In this document: one piece after another, positions 22,865 through 32,596 of the stretch
Layout of the letters: every line of letters starts with the position of its first letter
Numbering within the stretch: the first letter of the stretch is position 1
NCBI GenBank assembly: GCA_031181145.1
Contig: JAPSLB010000037.1
Span: forward strand, 1 to 46,809
Source: Microvirga sp.
GTDB taxonomy: Bacteria; Pseudomonadota; Alphaproteobacteria; Rhizobiales; Beijerinckiaceae
DNA: 46,809 nt
Direction of reading: 5' to 3'
Notes under the pieces: generated by a model
Database searches by the model: none
Told to the model about the DNA's origin: nothing
The model's input: the letters and a program-made list of their open reading frames with translations, nothing else
Made by a program: the position numbers and the translations under genes

Positions 22865-25516
22865 ATGCGCACCGATGTCGCTCAGATTGTCCGCCTCGAG
22901 GATTACCGGCCCAGCGATTTCCTGATCGATGAGGTCGAGCTGGATTTCAGACTTCATCCGACGGCAACGATGGTCACGGCGACGCTGTCCATGCGGCCCA
23001 ACCCGGCCGGGCGCTCGGACGTCCCCCTGGTGCTCGACGGCGACGAGATGAATCTGAAGTCCGTCGCTCTCGACGACCGGACGCTGGAAGCCGGCGAGTT
23101 CGAGGCGCACCCCGAATCCCTCAAGATTTCTCAGCCGCCGCAACATCCGTTCCGGCTCACCATCGAAACCGAGATCAACCCGACGGCGAATACCAAGCTC
23201 ATGGGCCTCTACAGGTCGGGCGGCAATTACTGCACGCAATGCGAGGCCGAAGGGTTCAGGCGCATCACCTACTTCCTCGACCGTCCCGATATACTGGCCG
23301 CCTACACCACCCGCATCGAAGCCGATTACGAAGAAGCTCCGATTCTCCTCGGCAACGGCAATCCAGTCGAGAGCGGCTCCGTCGAGGGCACAAACCGACA
23401 TTACGCCATCTGGCACGATCCGTTCCCGAAGCCGTCCTATCTCTTCGCGCTCGTTGGCGGACGCCTCGGCCGTGTCGCCAAGCCTTTCACGACCATGAGC
23501 GGGCGCCAGGTGGAGATCGCGGTTTACGTGGAGCCTGGGAAGGAAAATCGTGCCGGCTATGCGCTCGATGCTCTCGAGCGGTCCATGATCTGGGACGAGA
23601 AGGTCTTCGGCCGGGAATACGACCTTGACGTATTCAACATCGTCGCAGTGTCGGATTTCAACATGGGCGCGATGGAGAACAAGGGCCTCAACATTTTCAA
23701 CGACAAGTACGTGCTGGCAAGCCCGGAGACCGCGACCGATGCCGATTATGCCAATATCGAGGCGATCATCGCTCACGAGTACTTCCATAACTGGTCCGGC
23801 AATCGGGTGACCTGCCGCGACTGGTTTCAGCTCTGCCTGAAGGAGGGCCTGACGGTATTCCGCGACCAGGAGTTCTCGTCCGACGCGCGGTCCCGCCCCG
23901 TGCACCGCATCGCAGAGGTGAAGACCTTGAGGGCGCGGCAATTCCTGGAGGATTCGAGCCCTCTTGCCCATCCGGTGCGACCGAGCCAATACCGAGAGAT
24001 CAACAACTTCTACACCGCAACCGTGTACGAGAAGGGCGCCGAGATCGTCCGCATGCTCAAGACGATCATCGGCGAAGAGGATTTCAGGCGCGGCATGGAT
24101 CTCTATTACGATCGATGCGACGGCACTGCCGCGACCGTCGAGGATTTCTTGACGGCCTTTGCCGACGTCACAGGCCGGGATCTCTCCCACTTCGCCCGCT
24201 GGTATGCGCAATCCGGCACGCCACGCGTGAGCGTGCACGGCCATTATGACGATGCCGCGAGAACGTACCGGCTCGACTTCAAGCAACAGACGCCGCCGAC
24301 CCCCGGCCAGTCGACGAAGGAGCCGATGGTGATTCCCATCGCGCTTGGTCTCGTGGCCGAGGACGGGCAGCCGGTGGACACCCGTTGCGAGCGCGTGAAC
24401 TCCCGTGGCGTGTTCGTTCTCGACAGAGCGGAAGACAGCATCACGTTCACAGGCGCCGCCTCGCGGCCCGTCCCGTCGGTCTTCCGCGGCTTCTCGGCTC
24501 CGGTGAAGATCTCCCTCGACCTTTCGGACGAGGAACTTCTCGTGCTGCTTCGGCACGACACGGATGCCTTCAACCGTTGGCAGGCGGCACAGACGGTTGC
24601 GATGCGCATGCTCGTTTCTCTCTCGACGGGCGCTTCGGCGAGCGATGTGGACATGGGCCCCCTGTCCGCCGCGCTCTGCGCGTTCATGAAGACGGACGCG
24701 CTGAGCGACCCCGCCTTCGCCGCGCTTGTCATGACGCTTCCCAGCGAGGCCGACATCGCCCAGGATATCGGAAAGGACGTGGACCCTGATGCGATCCATC
24801 GGGCCCGCAAGGCCATGCGTCGGCTCATCGGCAAAGCCTGCTACGAGCACCTGACGCATTTCTATCGCTCTCTTGAGCAGCCGGAACCCTACAGCCCGGA
24901 TGCGGCGAGTGCGGGACGAAGAGCGCTGCGCAATGCTGCGCTCGACCTTCTGGCCGCCGCCGATCCGCGGATGGGGGAGCAGCTTGCAAGCACACAATTC
25001 GAGACGGCAAGCAACATGACCGACCGGCTGGCGTCTCTGGGTGTCCTCATGACGATCCCCGGCATGGTCCGCGAGAATGCCATTGCGAGCTTCGAGGAGC
25101 GCTACCGCGGCGAACCGCTCGTGATCGACAAGTGGTTCACGCTGCAGGCCGCGATTCCGGAGGACACGACGCTCGATCGCGTGAAGCGTCTGATGGAGCA
25201 CCCCGCCTTCTCGATCAACAACCCGAACCGCGTGCGTTCCCTGATCGGCAGCTTCGCGATGCTCAACCAGGTGCAGTTCAACCGTGCAGATGGAGCCGGC
25301 TACGCCTTCCTGGCCTCCATCGTGCTGCGCGTCGATGAGTTGAATCCCCAGCTTGCATCGAGATTGCTCACCGCTTTCAGCACCTGGAGGATGATGGAAC
25401 CCAGGCGTCGCTCTCACGCGCGCCGGGCGCTGCAATCGATCGCCCGGAAATCGAATCTTTCCCGCGACGTAGGAGACATCGTGAATCGGTCGCTTGAAGA
25501 AAATCCAGCGGACTAG
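22865..25516 (+). CDS. pepN: Aminopeptidase N (M1 zinc metallopeptidase)
   Basis: An 883-residue cytoplasmic aminopeptidase of the gamma/alphaproteobacterial PepN type, which trims N-terminal residues from peptides. The zinc site is H-E-Y-F-H at 304-308 with Glu327 as third ligand in L-K-E-G-L-T-V. The substrate motif G-A-M-E-N-K-G-L-N is about 35 residues before it. C-terminal helical segments (W-F-T-L-Q, H-P-A-F-S-I-x-N-P-N-R-V-R-S-L) are those of E. coli-like PepN. The ATG at 22865 begins the M-R-T-D-V-A-Q-I-V-R-L-E-D-Y-R-P-S-D N-terminus; upstream in-frame sequence looks non-coding. Upstream 199 bases are shared with the divergent glyoxalase gene. Confidence 0.96.
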   Translation: MRTDVAQIVRLEDYRPSDFLIDEVELDFRLHPTATMVTATLSMRPNPAGRSDVPLVLDGDEMNLKSVALDDRTLEAGEFEAHPESLKISQPPQHPFRLTIETEINPTANTKLMGLYRSGGNYCTQCEAEGFRRITYFLDRPDILAAYTTRIEADYEEAPILLGNGNPVESGSVEGTNRHYAIWHDPFPKPSYLFALVGGRLGRVAKPFTTMSGRQVEIAVYVEPGKENRAGYALDALERSMIWDEKVFGREYDLDVFNIVAVSDFNMGAMENKGLNIFNDKYVLASPETATDADYANIEAIIAHEYFHNWSGNRVTCRDWFQLCLKEGLTVFRDQEFSSDARSRPVHRIAEVKTLRARQFLEDSSPLAHPVRPSQYREINNFYTATVYEKGAEIVRMLKTIIGEEDFRRGMDLYYDRCDGTAATVEDFLTAFADVTGRDLSHFARWYAQSGTPRVSVHGHYDDAARTYRLDFKQQTPPTPGQSTKEPMVIPIALGLVAEDGQPVDTRCERVNSRGVFVLDRAEDSITFTGAASRPVPSVFRGFSAPVKISLDLSDEELLVLLRHDTDAFNRWQAAQTVAMRMLVSLSTGASASDVDMGPLSAALCAFMKTDALSDPAFAALVMTLPSEADIAQDIGKDVDPDAIHRARKAMRRLIGKACYEHLTHFYRSLEQPEPYSPDAASAGRRALRNAALDLLAAADPRMGEQLASTQFETASNMTDRLASLGVLMTIPGMVRENAIASFEERYRGEPLVIDKWFTLQAAIPEDTTLDRVKRLMEHPAFSINNPNRVRSLIGSFAMLNQVQFNRADGAGYAFLASIVLRVDELNPQLASRLLTAFSTWRMMEPRRRSHARRALQSIARKSNLSRDVGDIVNRSLEENPAD

Positions 25517-25594
25517 GAGAGTCTGCGGTGCTGAACCGCCGCCGCGGGTTATCCCAAGCTATCCCCAGTTTCGAAAGGGAATGAGAATTTTTTA

Positions 25595-25656
25595 TTAACC
25601 AATGAGGCTCCATAGCTAGACAAATCACCTGCCCGTGATTCTATTGTTGGTGATTC
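25595..25656 (+). promoter_or_regulatory. Possible cell-cycle control sites upstream of the PleC-like kinase gene
   Basis: The 198-base leader holds a TTAACC (25595-25600), like a CtrA half-site, and two GATTC sequences (25637-25641 and 25652-25656), the GANTC target of the CcrM methylase, 15 bases apart. The region is AT-rich compared with its surroundings. Each motif is short and could occur by chance. Confidence 0.3.
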
Positions 25657-25714
25657 GGAGAGATGCGGCACGTCCTCCGAATGAGGACAGTAACGGTTCC
25701 GGAGGGAGCATCGC

Positions 25715-28042
25715 ATGGCGGGGGCGGTGACCGCATGCGTACCCGCACGCGCGGGTACGATTCTGGGGGTAGCGCGTTCAGATGCGAACCCAGCTTATCG
25801 TCGGCTCGAGCAATATGAATCCTTGCTCAGACTTGCCGTTCCGGCTGTTCTCATTCTCTTTCTCGTGACTCTGGTCGGCAGCGCGTGGATGCAGATCCGC
25901 GACGGTCGCCGCGACACCATGCTCGATGCCATTCAGGACATCGACATCATTGCCTCGCTTTCGGCTGCGAAGCTCGCCAATCACCGCATCCCTGCCGAGC
26001 GCACGCAGGCCGCAGCGCAGCTCGATGCGCTCGCCAAGGAAATGCCGGCGAGCGCCTTGAGCCACAGGCGCAGCCTTCTTCTCGTCGATAAATCGGGCAC
26101 GGTTCTGGCCACCTATCCGCAAACCGACGGCGCACCGCGAACCTTGGCCGAGGTTTTCGGCGACGCTCAGCCCCTGGCCCTGTTTGCCGACCGCGCAGGC
26201 GTGATGACGATCAAGATGCCCGGCGGCACCGAAGGCATCGCAACCGTGCGCGCACTTCCGGCTTCCTCTGGCCAGATCGCCGTCGTTCAGCCCCTGCCCC
26301 ACGTTCTGTCCGGCTGGTGGACGCGCACAATCGGACACGTATCCCTGCTCGGCGCGACGATCATGGTGCTCCTCGGCATCGGCGTTGCCTACATGATGCA
26401 GGCCAACCGCGCCCGCGCAGCAGACGAAGTGTGCGAGAAGGTGCGAGACCGGATCGACTCCGCGCTGAACCGTGGCCGCTGCGGCTTGTGGGATTGGGAT
26501 ATCGGCCGTGGGCGCATCTACTGGTCCGACTCCATGTACGAACTGCTCGGCTACGAGCGGCAGGACGAGTTCCTTTCCTTCGGCGAAGTCAACGCCATGA
26601 TTCATCCCGAGGATCAGGACCTCTATACCCTTGCCGAGCAGCTGGCTTCCGCCAGCACCTCTCTCGTTGATTATGAATTCCGCATCCGCAGCATCACGGG
26701 CGACTGGGTCTGGCTGCGCGCCCGCGCGGAGCTGATGAACGACCCGGACGATGCAGCGAGTCACCTCGTCGGCATCGCCGTCGACGTGACCGAGCAACGC
26801 GGTCTGGAAGAAAAGACCGCCCGCGCGGATGCACGGCTGCACGATGCCATCGAGGCGATCTCCGAAGCCTTCGTGCTGTGGGACGCCAACAACAATCTCG
26901 TGCTGTGCAATTCGAAGTTCCAGAAGCTCCATGAGCTGCCGGCCGACGCCAACCTGCAGGGCAAGTCCTATGCGGAGGTAATGGCGCTGGGCCGCCCGCC
27001 GGAAGTGCAGCACCAGTTCCTGCGTCGCGAGCAGCAGGATGTGGGCGCACGCACCTTCGAGGCGCGCCTGCAGGATGGCCGTTGGCTCCAGATCAACGAG
27101 CGTCGCACGAAAGACGGCGGCTATGTGTCGGTGGGTACGGACATCACGGCGCTCAAGCGCCACGAGCACCGCCTCGTCGAATCCGAGAAGGAACTCATCG
27201 CCACGGTTCTCGACCTCAAGCAGTCGCGCCAGAAACTCGAGGCCCAGACGCAGCAGCTGGCGGACCTCGCCGAGCGCTACCTCGACCAAAAGGCCCAGGC
27301 CGAGAGCGCCAACCGCGCCAAATCGGAATTCCTGGCCAACATGAGCCATGAACTGCGCACCCCGCTGAATGCCATCATCGGCTTCGCGGAGGTCATGCAG
27401 AGCGGCATCTTCGGGTCACTGGGGTCCGAAAAGTACGAGGAATATTGCGCGGATATCCGCTCGAGCGGCGAGTATCTCCTGTCCGTCATCAACGACATCC
27501 TCGACATGTCGAGGATCGAGGCAGGACGCACCACGCTCAAGAAGCAGCCTCTGGAGGTTCACGCGTCGATCCAACGTGCGCTGAAGCTCGTCAGCGAGCA
27601 GACCAAGGCCAAGAACCTCTCCGTGACGGTCGATGTGACGCCCGAGGACATCGTGGCTCCGGCCGACGAGCGCGCGCTCCACCAGATCCTCGTGAACCTG
27701 CTCCAGAACGCCACGAAGTTCACGAGCGAAGGCGGCTGCATCACGGTGCGCACGCGTCTCGCAGGCGGCGCGGTCAACATCTACGTCGAGGACAACGGAA
27801 TCGGCATTCCCGACCATGCCCTCCACAAGCTCGGACAGCCCTTCGAGCAGGTCGAGACCGAATTCTCGAAGAGCTACAAAGGGTCTGGCCTCGGCCTCGC
27901 CATCGCCCGCTCGCTCGCCGAGCTTCACGGCGGCAGCCTCCGCATCAGGAGCCAGGAAGGCGTCGGCACCATCGTGCTCGTCCACCTGCCGCTGGCGGAA
28001 GCCACGAATGCCGACATCGCCCTCGCGGACGCGGCTGCATAG
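25715..28042 (+). CDS. PleC/PdhS-type hybrid-sensing histidine kinase with PAS domains
   Basis: A 775-residue membrane sensor kinase. A first hydrophobic segment (about residues 40-58) and a second near 208-228 bracket a periplasmic region. Two PAS-like domains follow: one with W-D-W-D-I, Y-W-S-D-S-M-Y-E-L-L-G-Y and a V-D-V-T-E-Q end, and one with A-F-V-L-W-D-A-N-N-N and a T-D-I-T-A-L end. A coiled coil leads to the kinase core: H-E-L-R-T-P-L-N-A-I-I-G-F-A-E-V with His545, then N-box L-V-N-L-L-Q-N-A-T-K-F, G1 D-N-G-I-G-I-P, and G2 G-S-G-L-G-L-A. The wording around the H box, with G-S-L-G-S-E-K-Y-x-E-Y, is that of the PleC/PdhS family controlling DivK and polarity. ATG 25715 has GGAGGGAG. Confidence 0.88.
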   Translation: MAGAVTACVPARAGTILGVARSDANPAYRRLEQYESLLRLAVPAVLILFLVTLVGSAWMQIRDGRRDTMLDAIQDIDIIASLSAAKLANHRIPAERTQAAAQLDALAKEMPASALSHRRSLLLVDKSGTVLATYPQTDGAPRTLAEVFGDAQPLALFADRAGVMTIKMPGGTEGIATVRALPASSGQIAVVQPLPHVLSGWWTRTIGHVSLLGATIMVLLGIGVAYMMQANRARAADEVCEKVRDRIDSALNRGRCGLWDWDIGRGRIYWSDSMYELLGYERQDEFLSFGEVNAMIHPEDQDLYTLAEQLASASTSLVDYEFRIRSITGDWVWLRARAELMNDPDDAASHLVGIAVDVTEQRGLEEKTARADARLHDAIEAISEAFVLWDANNNLVLCNSKFQKLHELPADANLQGKSYAEVMALGRPPEVQHQFLRREQQDVGARTFEARLQDGRWLQINERRTKDGGYVSVGTDITALKRHEHRLVESEKELIATVLDLKQSRQKLEAQTQQLADLAERYLDQKAQAESANRAKSEFLANMSHELRTPLNAIIGFAEVMQSGIFGSLGSEKYEEYCADIRSSGEYLLSVINDILDMSRIEAGRTTLKKQPLEVHASIQRALKLVSEQTKAKNLSVTVDVTPEDIVAPADERALHQILVNLLQNATKFTSEGGCITVRTRLAGGAVNIYVEDNGIGIPDHALHKLGQPFEQVETEFSKSYKGSGLGLAIARSLAELHGGSLRIRSQEGVGTIVLVHLPLAEATNADIALADAAA

Positions 28043-28065
28043 CCCTCGGACGTGCGGCAAGCCGG

Positions 28066-28089
28066 GCCATGGCGAGAGAGCGCCATGGC
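28066..28089. terminator. Bidirectional hairpin between the pleC-like gene and glnE
   Basis: GCCATGGCG (28066-28074) and CGCCATGGC (28081-28089) are perfect 9-bp arms with a six-base loop, midway in the 77 bases between converging genes. Confidence 0.6.
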
Positions 28090-28119
28090 GGAGCGACGAG
28101 AGCAGACGCTAAAATCCGG

Positions 28120-31086
28120 TCAGTTCAGAACACGGTCATAGATGTCCCGCACATGCTCGCGCATCGCATTCAGATGCGTCAGCAGAACCTTGGCATCGGG
28201 CAAACCTGCAATGGCCGCGAGGCGCTTGAAGATGGCAGGCGGCACCCGGTCGGGATCGAAATCGCCTTCGATCGCCAGCCGCTGCCATTGCAAGATCGCG
28301 TTGAACTGCCGATGGGCCTCTCTCAGGTCCCTGGCGTCCTCGTCCGAGATCAGGCCCGCTTTGGAAGCCTCCAGGAACGTCTCCTCCGGCGAGCACCCGA
28401 TGAGGGAGACATGTTTGCTTGCGTGCGTGAGAACGAGCGCCTGGGCGACGAAATCGAGATCCGTCAGGCCACCTTTCGCAAGCTTGAGATCCCAAGGGTT
28501 GTCGTCGCCCTTCTCCTGAGCGATCAGGTCGCGCATTGCGCGAACCTCGGACACCACATGCCGCGGGTCACGATCGGTGCCGACAATGCGGCTGATCGCA
28601 TCGCCGACAGGTGCCGCGAAATCCGGATCGGCCAACAGGATGCGTGCACGCGTGAGAGCCATGTGCTCCCATAGCTCGGCTTCGCTCTGCTGATAGGCGA
28701 TAAAACCCTCGAACTGCGAAGCCACCGGTCCTTTGCCGCCCTGGGGCCGCAGGCGAAGGTCCACTTCGTACAGGAGCCCGCGACGGGTCGGCACGGTCAG
28801 TGCTGCGACGAGGCGCTGGGTCAGGCGCGTGTGATAGACGACGGCGTCCAGCGCGCGCGGGCCCGTGCTCTCCCGCCGTTCCTCATCGAAATCGTAGATG
28901 ACCACCAGGTCGAGGTCCGACCCGGCCGTCAATTCTTTCGTGCCGAGGCGTCCGAGCCCGAGAACCGCCACCTTGGCTCCGGGAACGACGCCGTGCTCGG
29001 CTTCGAATTCCCGGCGAACGCGCTCGAACGACGCGCGGATGATTGCGGCCGCAATCGCCGCATAGGCCTCTCCCGCCTGCGCCGGGGAGATGATGTCGGA
29101 GAGAAGTCGCGCGCCTGTGATGAAGCGCATCTGCCGGGCCGCATCGCGGGCACGGTCGAGAAAGTCCTCATAGCTCTCAGGAGTCCCGATGATCTGTCGC
29201 ACCTGCTCCTCGATCGTGGTTTCATCGACAAGAGGGATGTTGAAGGCCGGGTCGATCAGAACATCGAGCACATGCGGCGACTGAGCCACAGTGTTGGCGA
29301 GGCGCGGAGCCGTGCCGAGGAGGTCCGCGAAGCGAAGGCGCAGCTTGTCGTGAGATTGCAGGATGGTGAGGAGTTCGACGGCGGCCGGCATGCGGCCGAA
29401 GGCACTGTCGAGCGCGGCCAATGCACCATCGGGATCCGCCGTGCCGCCGATGGCGGACAGCAGCGCCGGCGTGAGTTCGGTGAGCACCTCGCGCGCACGC
29501 GCACTCGTGATGGCGGAGCGTCGCCCGAAGTGCCAGCCGCGAACGGTCTCGGCCGCTTTCTCGGGCTCGCGGAAGCCCATGCGCTGAAGGGTGGCAAGGG
29601 TCTCCGGATCGTCGCTGGCCCCGGTGAAAACCAGGCTTCCCACGTCGGTGGCGAGTTCAGGCCCCTCCTCGAAAAGCAATGCGTAATGGCCTTGCACGAT
29701 CTTGGCCTGTTCCGTCAGGGCTTTCGAAAAGACCTTGAGGTTGGGATACCCGCAGAACCTGGCGAAGCGCTTGAGTTCTTCTTCATCCGAGGGGAGCCGC
29801 TGCGTCTGCTCGTCGGCCACCATCTGCAGCCGGTGCTCGATCGTTCTCAAGAAACGATAGGCATGGGACAACTCGTCCCTTGCCTGCGCCGTGATCCAGC
29901 CTTCGTTGTGAAGCTCGACCAGCATGTCGAGGGTGCGCCGCCCCCGAAGCGCAGGGCGCCTGCCGCCGAACACAAGCTGCTGCGTCTGCACGAAGAACTC
30001 GATCTCGCGAATACCCCCTCGTCCGAGCTTGATGTCGTGCCCCGCCACAGCGATCTGGTCATGCCCGCGCACCGCATGGATCTGCCGCTTCATGGCGTGC
30101 ACATCGGCGATGGAGGCAAAATCGAAGTACTTTCGCCAGATGAAGGGCCGCAGCTCCTTGAGGAAATTCTCACCCAAAGTCAGATCGCCCGCGACGGGCC
30201 GCGCCTTGATGAAAGCCGCGCGCTCCCAGTTTTGACCGAGCGTCTCGTAATAGACGTAGGCTGACGACAGGGACATGGCGGTGGGAGTCGAACCGGGATC
30301 CGGGCGCAGCCGATAATCGACGCGATGCACGTATCCGTCCGGCGTCCGCTCCTGAAGCAGACGGGCCAGTTGCTGGGCGATGCGGGTATAGATGGTCGTC
30401 GCCTCGGCCCCTTCCCTCAGCGCCCGCGTCACGGGATCGAAGAAGATGACCAGATCGATGTCGCTCGAATAGTTGAGCTCCCCTGCCCCGTGCTTGCCCA
30501 GCGCCAGCACCGTGATGCCCGAGCCCTCGCCCGGCGCATCCGGGTCCTGAAGCGTGATGCGGCCGAGATCCGCGGCCTCCGTCAGGATCAGGTTCAAGCC
30601 TCCGGCAACGGAAGCGTCGGCAAAGGCGGACAGAGCCTGCGTGACCTCCTCGGTGCTCCAGAGGCCGCCGATATCGGCAAGGGCGACGAGAAGCGCATGG
30701 GCGCTGCGGTTGCGCCGGAAGGCCCGCACCGCATCGTCATGGGTCATCTCGCCCGCGCGCGCCCGGCGGAACAGGTTGGCCTGATCGTCGACGATCGAGG
30801 AATGAACGGCCTCGGGCGCCTCGAGCGCGAGCCTCGCCGTGCGGGCCGGATCGGCCAGGACAAGCTGCCAGAGGAAAGGAGAATAATCGGCCAGGGCCAG
30901 AAGGAGATCACGAAACGCTCCCTCCGCGAGACTGGGCAGAAGGACAGTTGCCTCCGCCTCCTCGCGCACACGCTCCATGAGGTCCGCCAGACCGGCCTCG
31001 GCCTTCTTGGGATCGGAAACGGGCGGGGCCTGCGTGAGGCGGTCGATGAGGGAGCGGTTCTGGTCCGGCACGGCCAATCCATTCAT
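28120..31086 (-). CDS. glnE: Bifunctional glutamine synthetase adenylyltransferase/deadenylase GlnE
   Basis: A 988-residue enzyme that adenylylates and deadenylylates glutamine synthetase under PII control, adjusting nitrogen assimilation. Two nucleotidyltransferase domains are visible: the N-terminal deadenylase with G-A-G-E-L-N-Y-S-S-D-I-D-L-V-I-F-F-D near residue 210, and the C-terminal adenylylase with T-A-G-S-D-L-D-L-V-V-I-Y-D near 725. Between them lie R-Y-R-L-R-P-D-P-type motifs and the G-G-I-R-E-I-E-F-F-V-Q-T-Q-Q-L stretch. Length is normal. It is the downstream gene of the ccm-degP-regulator-kinase series, 78 bases after the kinase, in the order known from rhizobia. Confidence 0.96.
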   Translation of the reverse strand: MNGLAVPDQNRSLIDRLTQAPPVSDPKKAEAGLADLMERVREEAEATVLLPSLAEGAFRDLLLALADYSPFLWQLVLADPARTARLALEAPEAVHSSIVDDQANLFRRARAGEMTHDDAVRAFRRNRSAHALLVALADIGGLWSTEEVTQALSAFADASVAGGLNLILTEAADLGRITLQDPDAPGEGSGITVLALGKHGAGELNYSSDIDLVIFFDPVTRALREGAEATTIYTRIAQQLARLLQERTPDGYVHRVDYRLRPDPGSTPTAMSLSSAYVYYETLGQNWERAAFIKARPVAGDLTLGENFLKELRPFIWRKYFDFASIADVHAMKRQIHAVRGHDQIAVAGHDIKLGRGGIREIEFFVQTQQLVFGGRRPALRGRRTLDMLVELHNEGWITAQARDELSHAYRFLRTIEHRLQMVADEQTQRLPSDEEELKRFARFCGYPNLKVFSKALTEQAKIVQGHYALLFEEGPELATDVGSLVFTGASDDPETLATLQRMGFREPEKAAETVRGWHFGRRSAITSARAREVLTELTPALLSAIGGTADPDGALAALDSAFGRMPAAVELLTILQSHDKLRLRFADLLGTAPRLANTVAQSPHVLDVLIDPAFNIPLVDETTIEEQVRQIIGTPESYEDFLDRARDAARQMRFITGARLLSDIISPAQAGEAYAAIAAAIIRASFERVRREFEAEHGVVPGAKVAVLGLGRLGTKELTAGSDLDLVVIYDFDEERRESTGPRALDAVVYHTRLTQRLVAALTVPTRRGLLYEVDLRLRPQGGKGPVASQFEGFIAYQQSEAELWEHMALTRARILLADPDFAAPVGDAISRIVGTDRDPRHVVSEVRAMRDLIAQEKGDDNPWDLKLAKGGLTDLDFVAQALVLTHASKHVSLIGCSPEETFLEASKAGLISDEDARDLREAHRQFNAILQWQRLAIEGDFDPDRVPPAIFKRLAAIAGLPDAKVLLTHLNAMREHVRDIYDRVLN

Positions 31087-31164
31087 GTCCTGAGATGGCC
31101 TGAGTGTTCATGCCGCCACGCAAGAGGCAACCGAAAAGTGAGCCGTTTCCCTTCGACTTCGAGC

Positions 31165-32586
31165 TCAGGCCGCGGACGGGAGGGCCGCTTGCGGCGCCGG
31201 AGCCTCCTTCAAAGGCAGGAACAGGACGACACGCAGGCCGGGGGCGTTGTCCTCCAGCACGAGGCGTCCCTCGTGAAGCCGCGCCACGGCGGCCGCAAGG
31301 CTGAGGCCGAGACCGAAGCCCGGGCGCGAGCGGGCCGTTTCCAGCCTCACGAAACGCTCCAGAACGTGGCTGCGCTCCTCCTCCGGAATGCCCGGCCCCC
31401 GATCGGCCACGGCGATTCTCACCTCCTGACCGATGCGCTGGGCCGACACGGCGATCGTCTGCGCGCTGCCATCGGGAGCGGCGCCGTATTTCAGCGCGTT
31501 GTCGAGGAGATTGGCCATGGCCTGGCCCAGCAGTTCGCGGCTGCCGTGGATCGGCAGCCCGCTTTCGACGGCCACGTCGAGGGTGACGCCGACCTCCTCC
31601 GCCACCGCCTCGTAGAGTTCGGCCACGTCCCTTACGGCTTCCGCCGCATCGAAACCGGCCAGAGCCTCGCGGGCGTTGCCGGCCTCGAGCCGGGCGATCA
31701 TGAGGAGCGCATTGAAGATGCGGATGAGATTGTCGCTTTCCTCGATGGTGGCTTCGAGCGCGGCCTTCAACTCGTCCTGTGTCTTGGCGGTCCGCAGCGC
31801 CTCGTCGGCCTTGTTGCGCAGGCGCGTCAAAGGCGTCTTCAGGTCATGGGCGATATTGTCCGAGACCTCGCGCATGCCGCGCATCAACTCGCCGATGCGA
31901 TCGAGCATGTCGTTGAGGTTCTGCGCGAGACGGTCCAGTTCGTCTCCGGTCCCGGCAACCTTCAACCGTCCGTCGAGATCGCCGGCCATGATGTCGCGGG
32001 TGATATCGGTCATGTCGTCGACGCGCTTGAGCACCCGCCGCGCGATGAACCAGCTGCCGAGGCATCCCAGAACGCCGATGAACAGCAGGGAATAGCCGAT
32101 GGCCTTGTGGATGACGTCGCGCAGGCGGATGCGCTCCTCGATGTCGCGGCCGACCAGCAGACGGAATCCGCCGGGCAGGAGATAGACGCGCACCAGGGCA
32201 ACATTGGGCTTCGTGTCCGTCTCGTCCGTGCGGTTGTAGAACGTCTCGAACTGCCCCACCCGATCGATCACTCCGGGAGGCAAGGCCCCGACATTGCCGA
32301 CAACCCGCTCACCGACATTGGTGGTGACGAGATAGAGCGAAGCACCCGGCGTCCGGGAGCGCCGCTCGACCACGTTCACCAGACGGCGAAGGCCGCCATT
32401 CCTGTATTGCTGGGCCAATCCGTTGATCTCGGATTCGATGGTCGAGACGAACTGATCGGTGAGGAGCTTCTGGGCGCTCCAGGCGACATAGCCCAGCGTC
32501 ACGAAAGCGAAGAGCGTGAAGACGACCAGATACGCGAAGGACAGTTTGAACGCGGTGGTTCGGAAGAGTTTGCCGAGGCCGGTCAT
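31165..32586 (-). CDS. HAMP-domain sensor histidine kinase
   Basis: A 473-residue membrane kinase partnered with the OmpR-type regulator just upstream. A first transmembrane helix (about residues 13-32), a periplasmic domain, and a second helix (about 165-185) are followed by HAMP (R-R-V-L-K-R-V-D-D-M-T-D-I), the H box D-N-I-A-H-D-L-K-T-P-L-T-R-L, the N box L-L-D-N-A-L-K-Y, G1 D-R-G-P-G-I-P and G2 G-F-G-L-G-L-S. I chose ATG 32586; an ATG at 32607 overlapping the regulator gene is also possible. The corresponding rhizobial kinase sits between degP and glnE; its signal is unknown, though the degP neighbour hints at envelope stress. Confidence 0.93.
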   Translation of the reverse strand: MTGLGKLFRTTAFKLSFAYLVVFTLFAFVTLGYVAWSAQKLLTDQFVSTIESEINGLAQQYRNGGLRRLVNVVERRSRTPGASLYLVTTNVGERVVGNVGALPPGVIDRVGQFETFYNRTDETDTKPNVALVRVYLLPGGFRLLVGRDIEERIRLRDVIHKAIGYSLLFIGVLGCLGSWFIARRVLKRVDDMTDITRDIMAGDLDGRLKVAGTGDELDRLAQNLNDMLDRIGELMRGMREVSDNIAHDLKTPLTRLRNKADEALRTAKTQDELKAALEATIEESDNLIRIFNALLMIARLEAGNAREALAGFDAAEAVRDVAELYEAVAEEVGVTLDVAVESGLPIHGSRELLGQAMANLLDNALKYGAAPDGSAQTIAVSAQRIGQEVRIAVADRGPGIPEEERSHVLERFVRLETARSRPGFGLGLSLAAAVARLHEGRLVLEDNAPGLRVVLFLPLKEAPAPQAALPSAA

Positions 32587-32596
32587 ACGGACATGC

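Noticed and set aside
22796..25435. Long open frame antisense to pepN (over 800 codons)
   Set aside because: It lies entirely opposite a recognisable aminopeptidase; GC-rich codon bias commonly leaves the complementary frame open, and its translation shows no domain motif.
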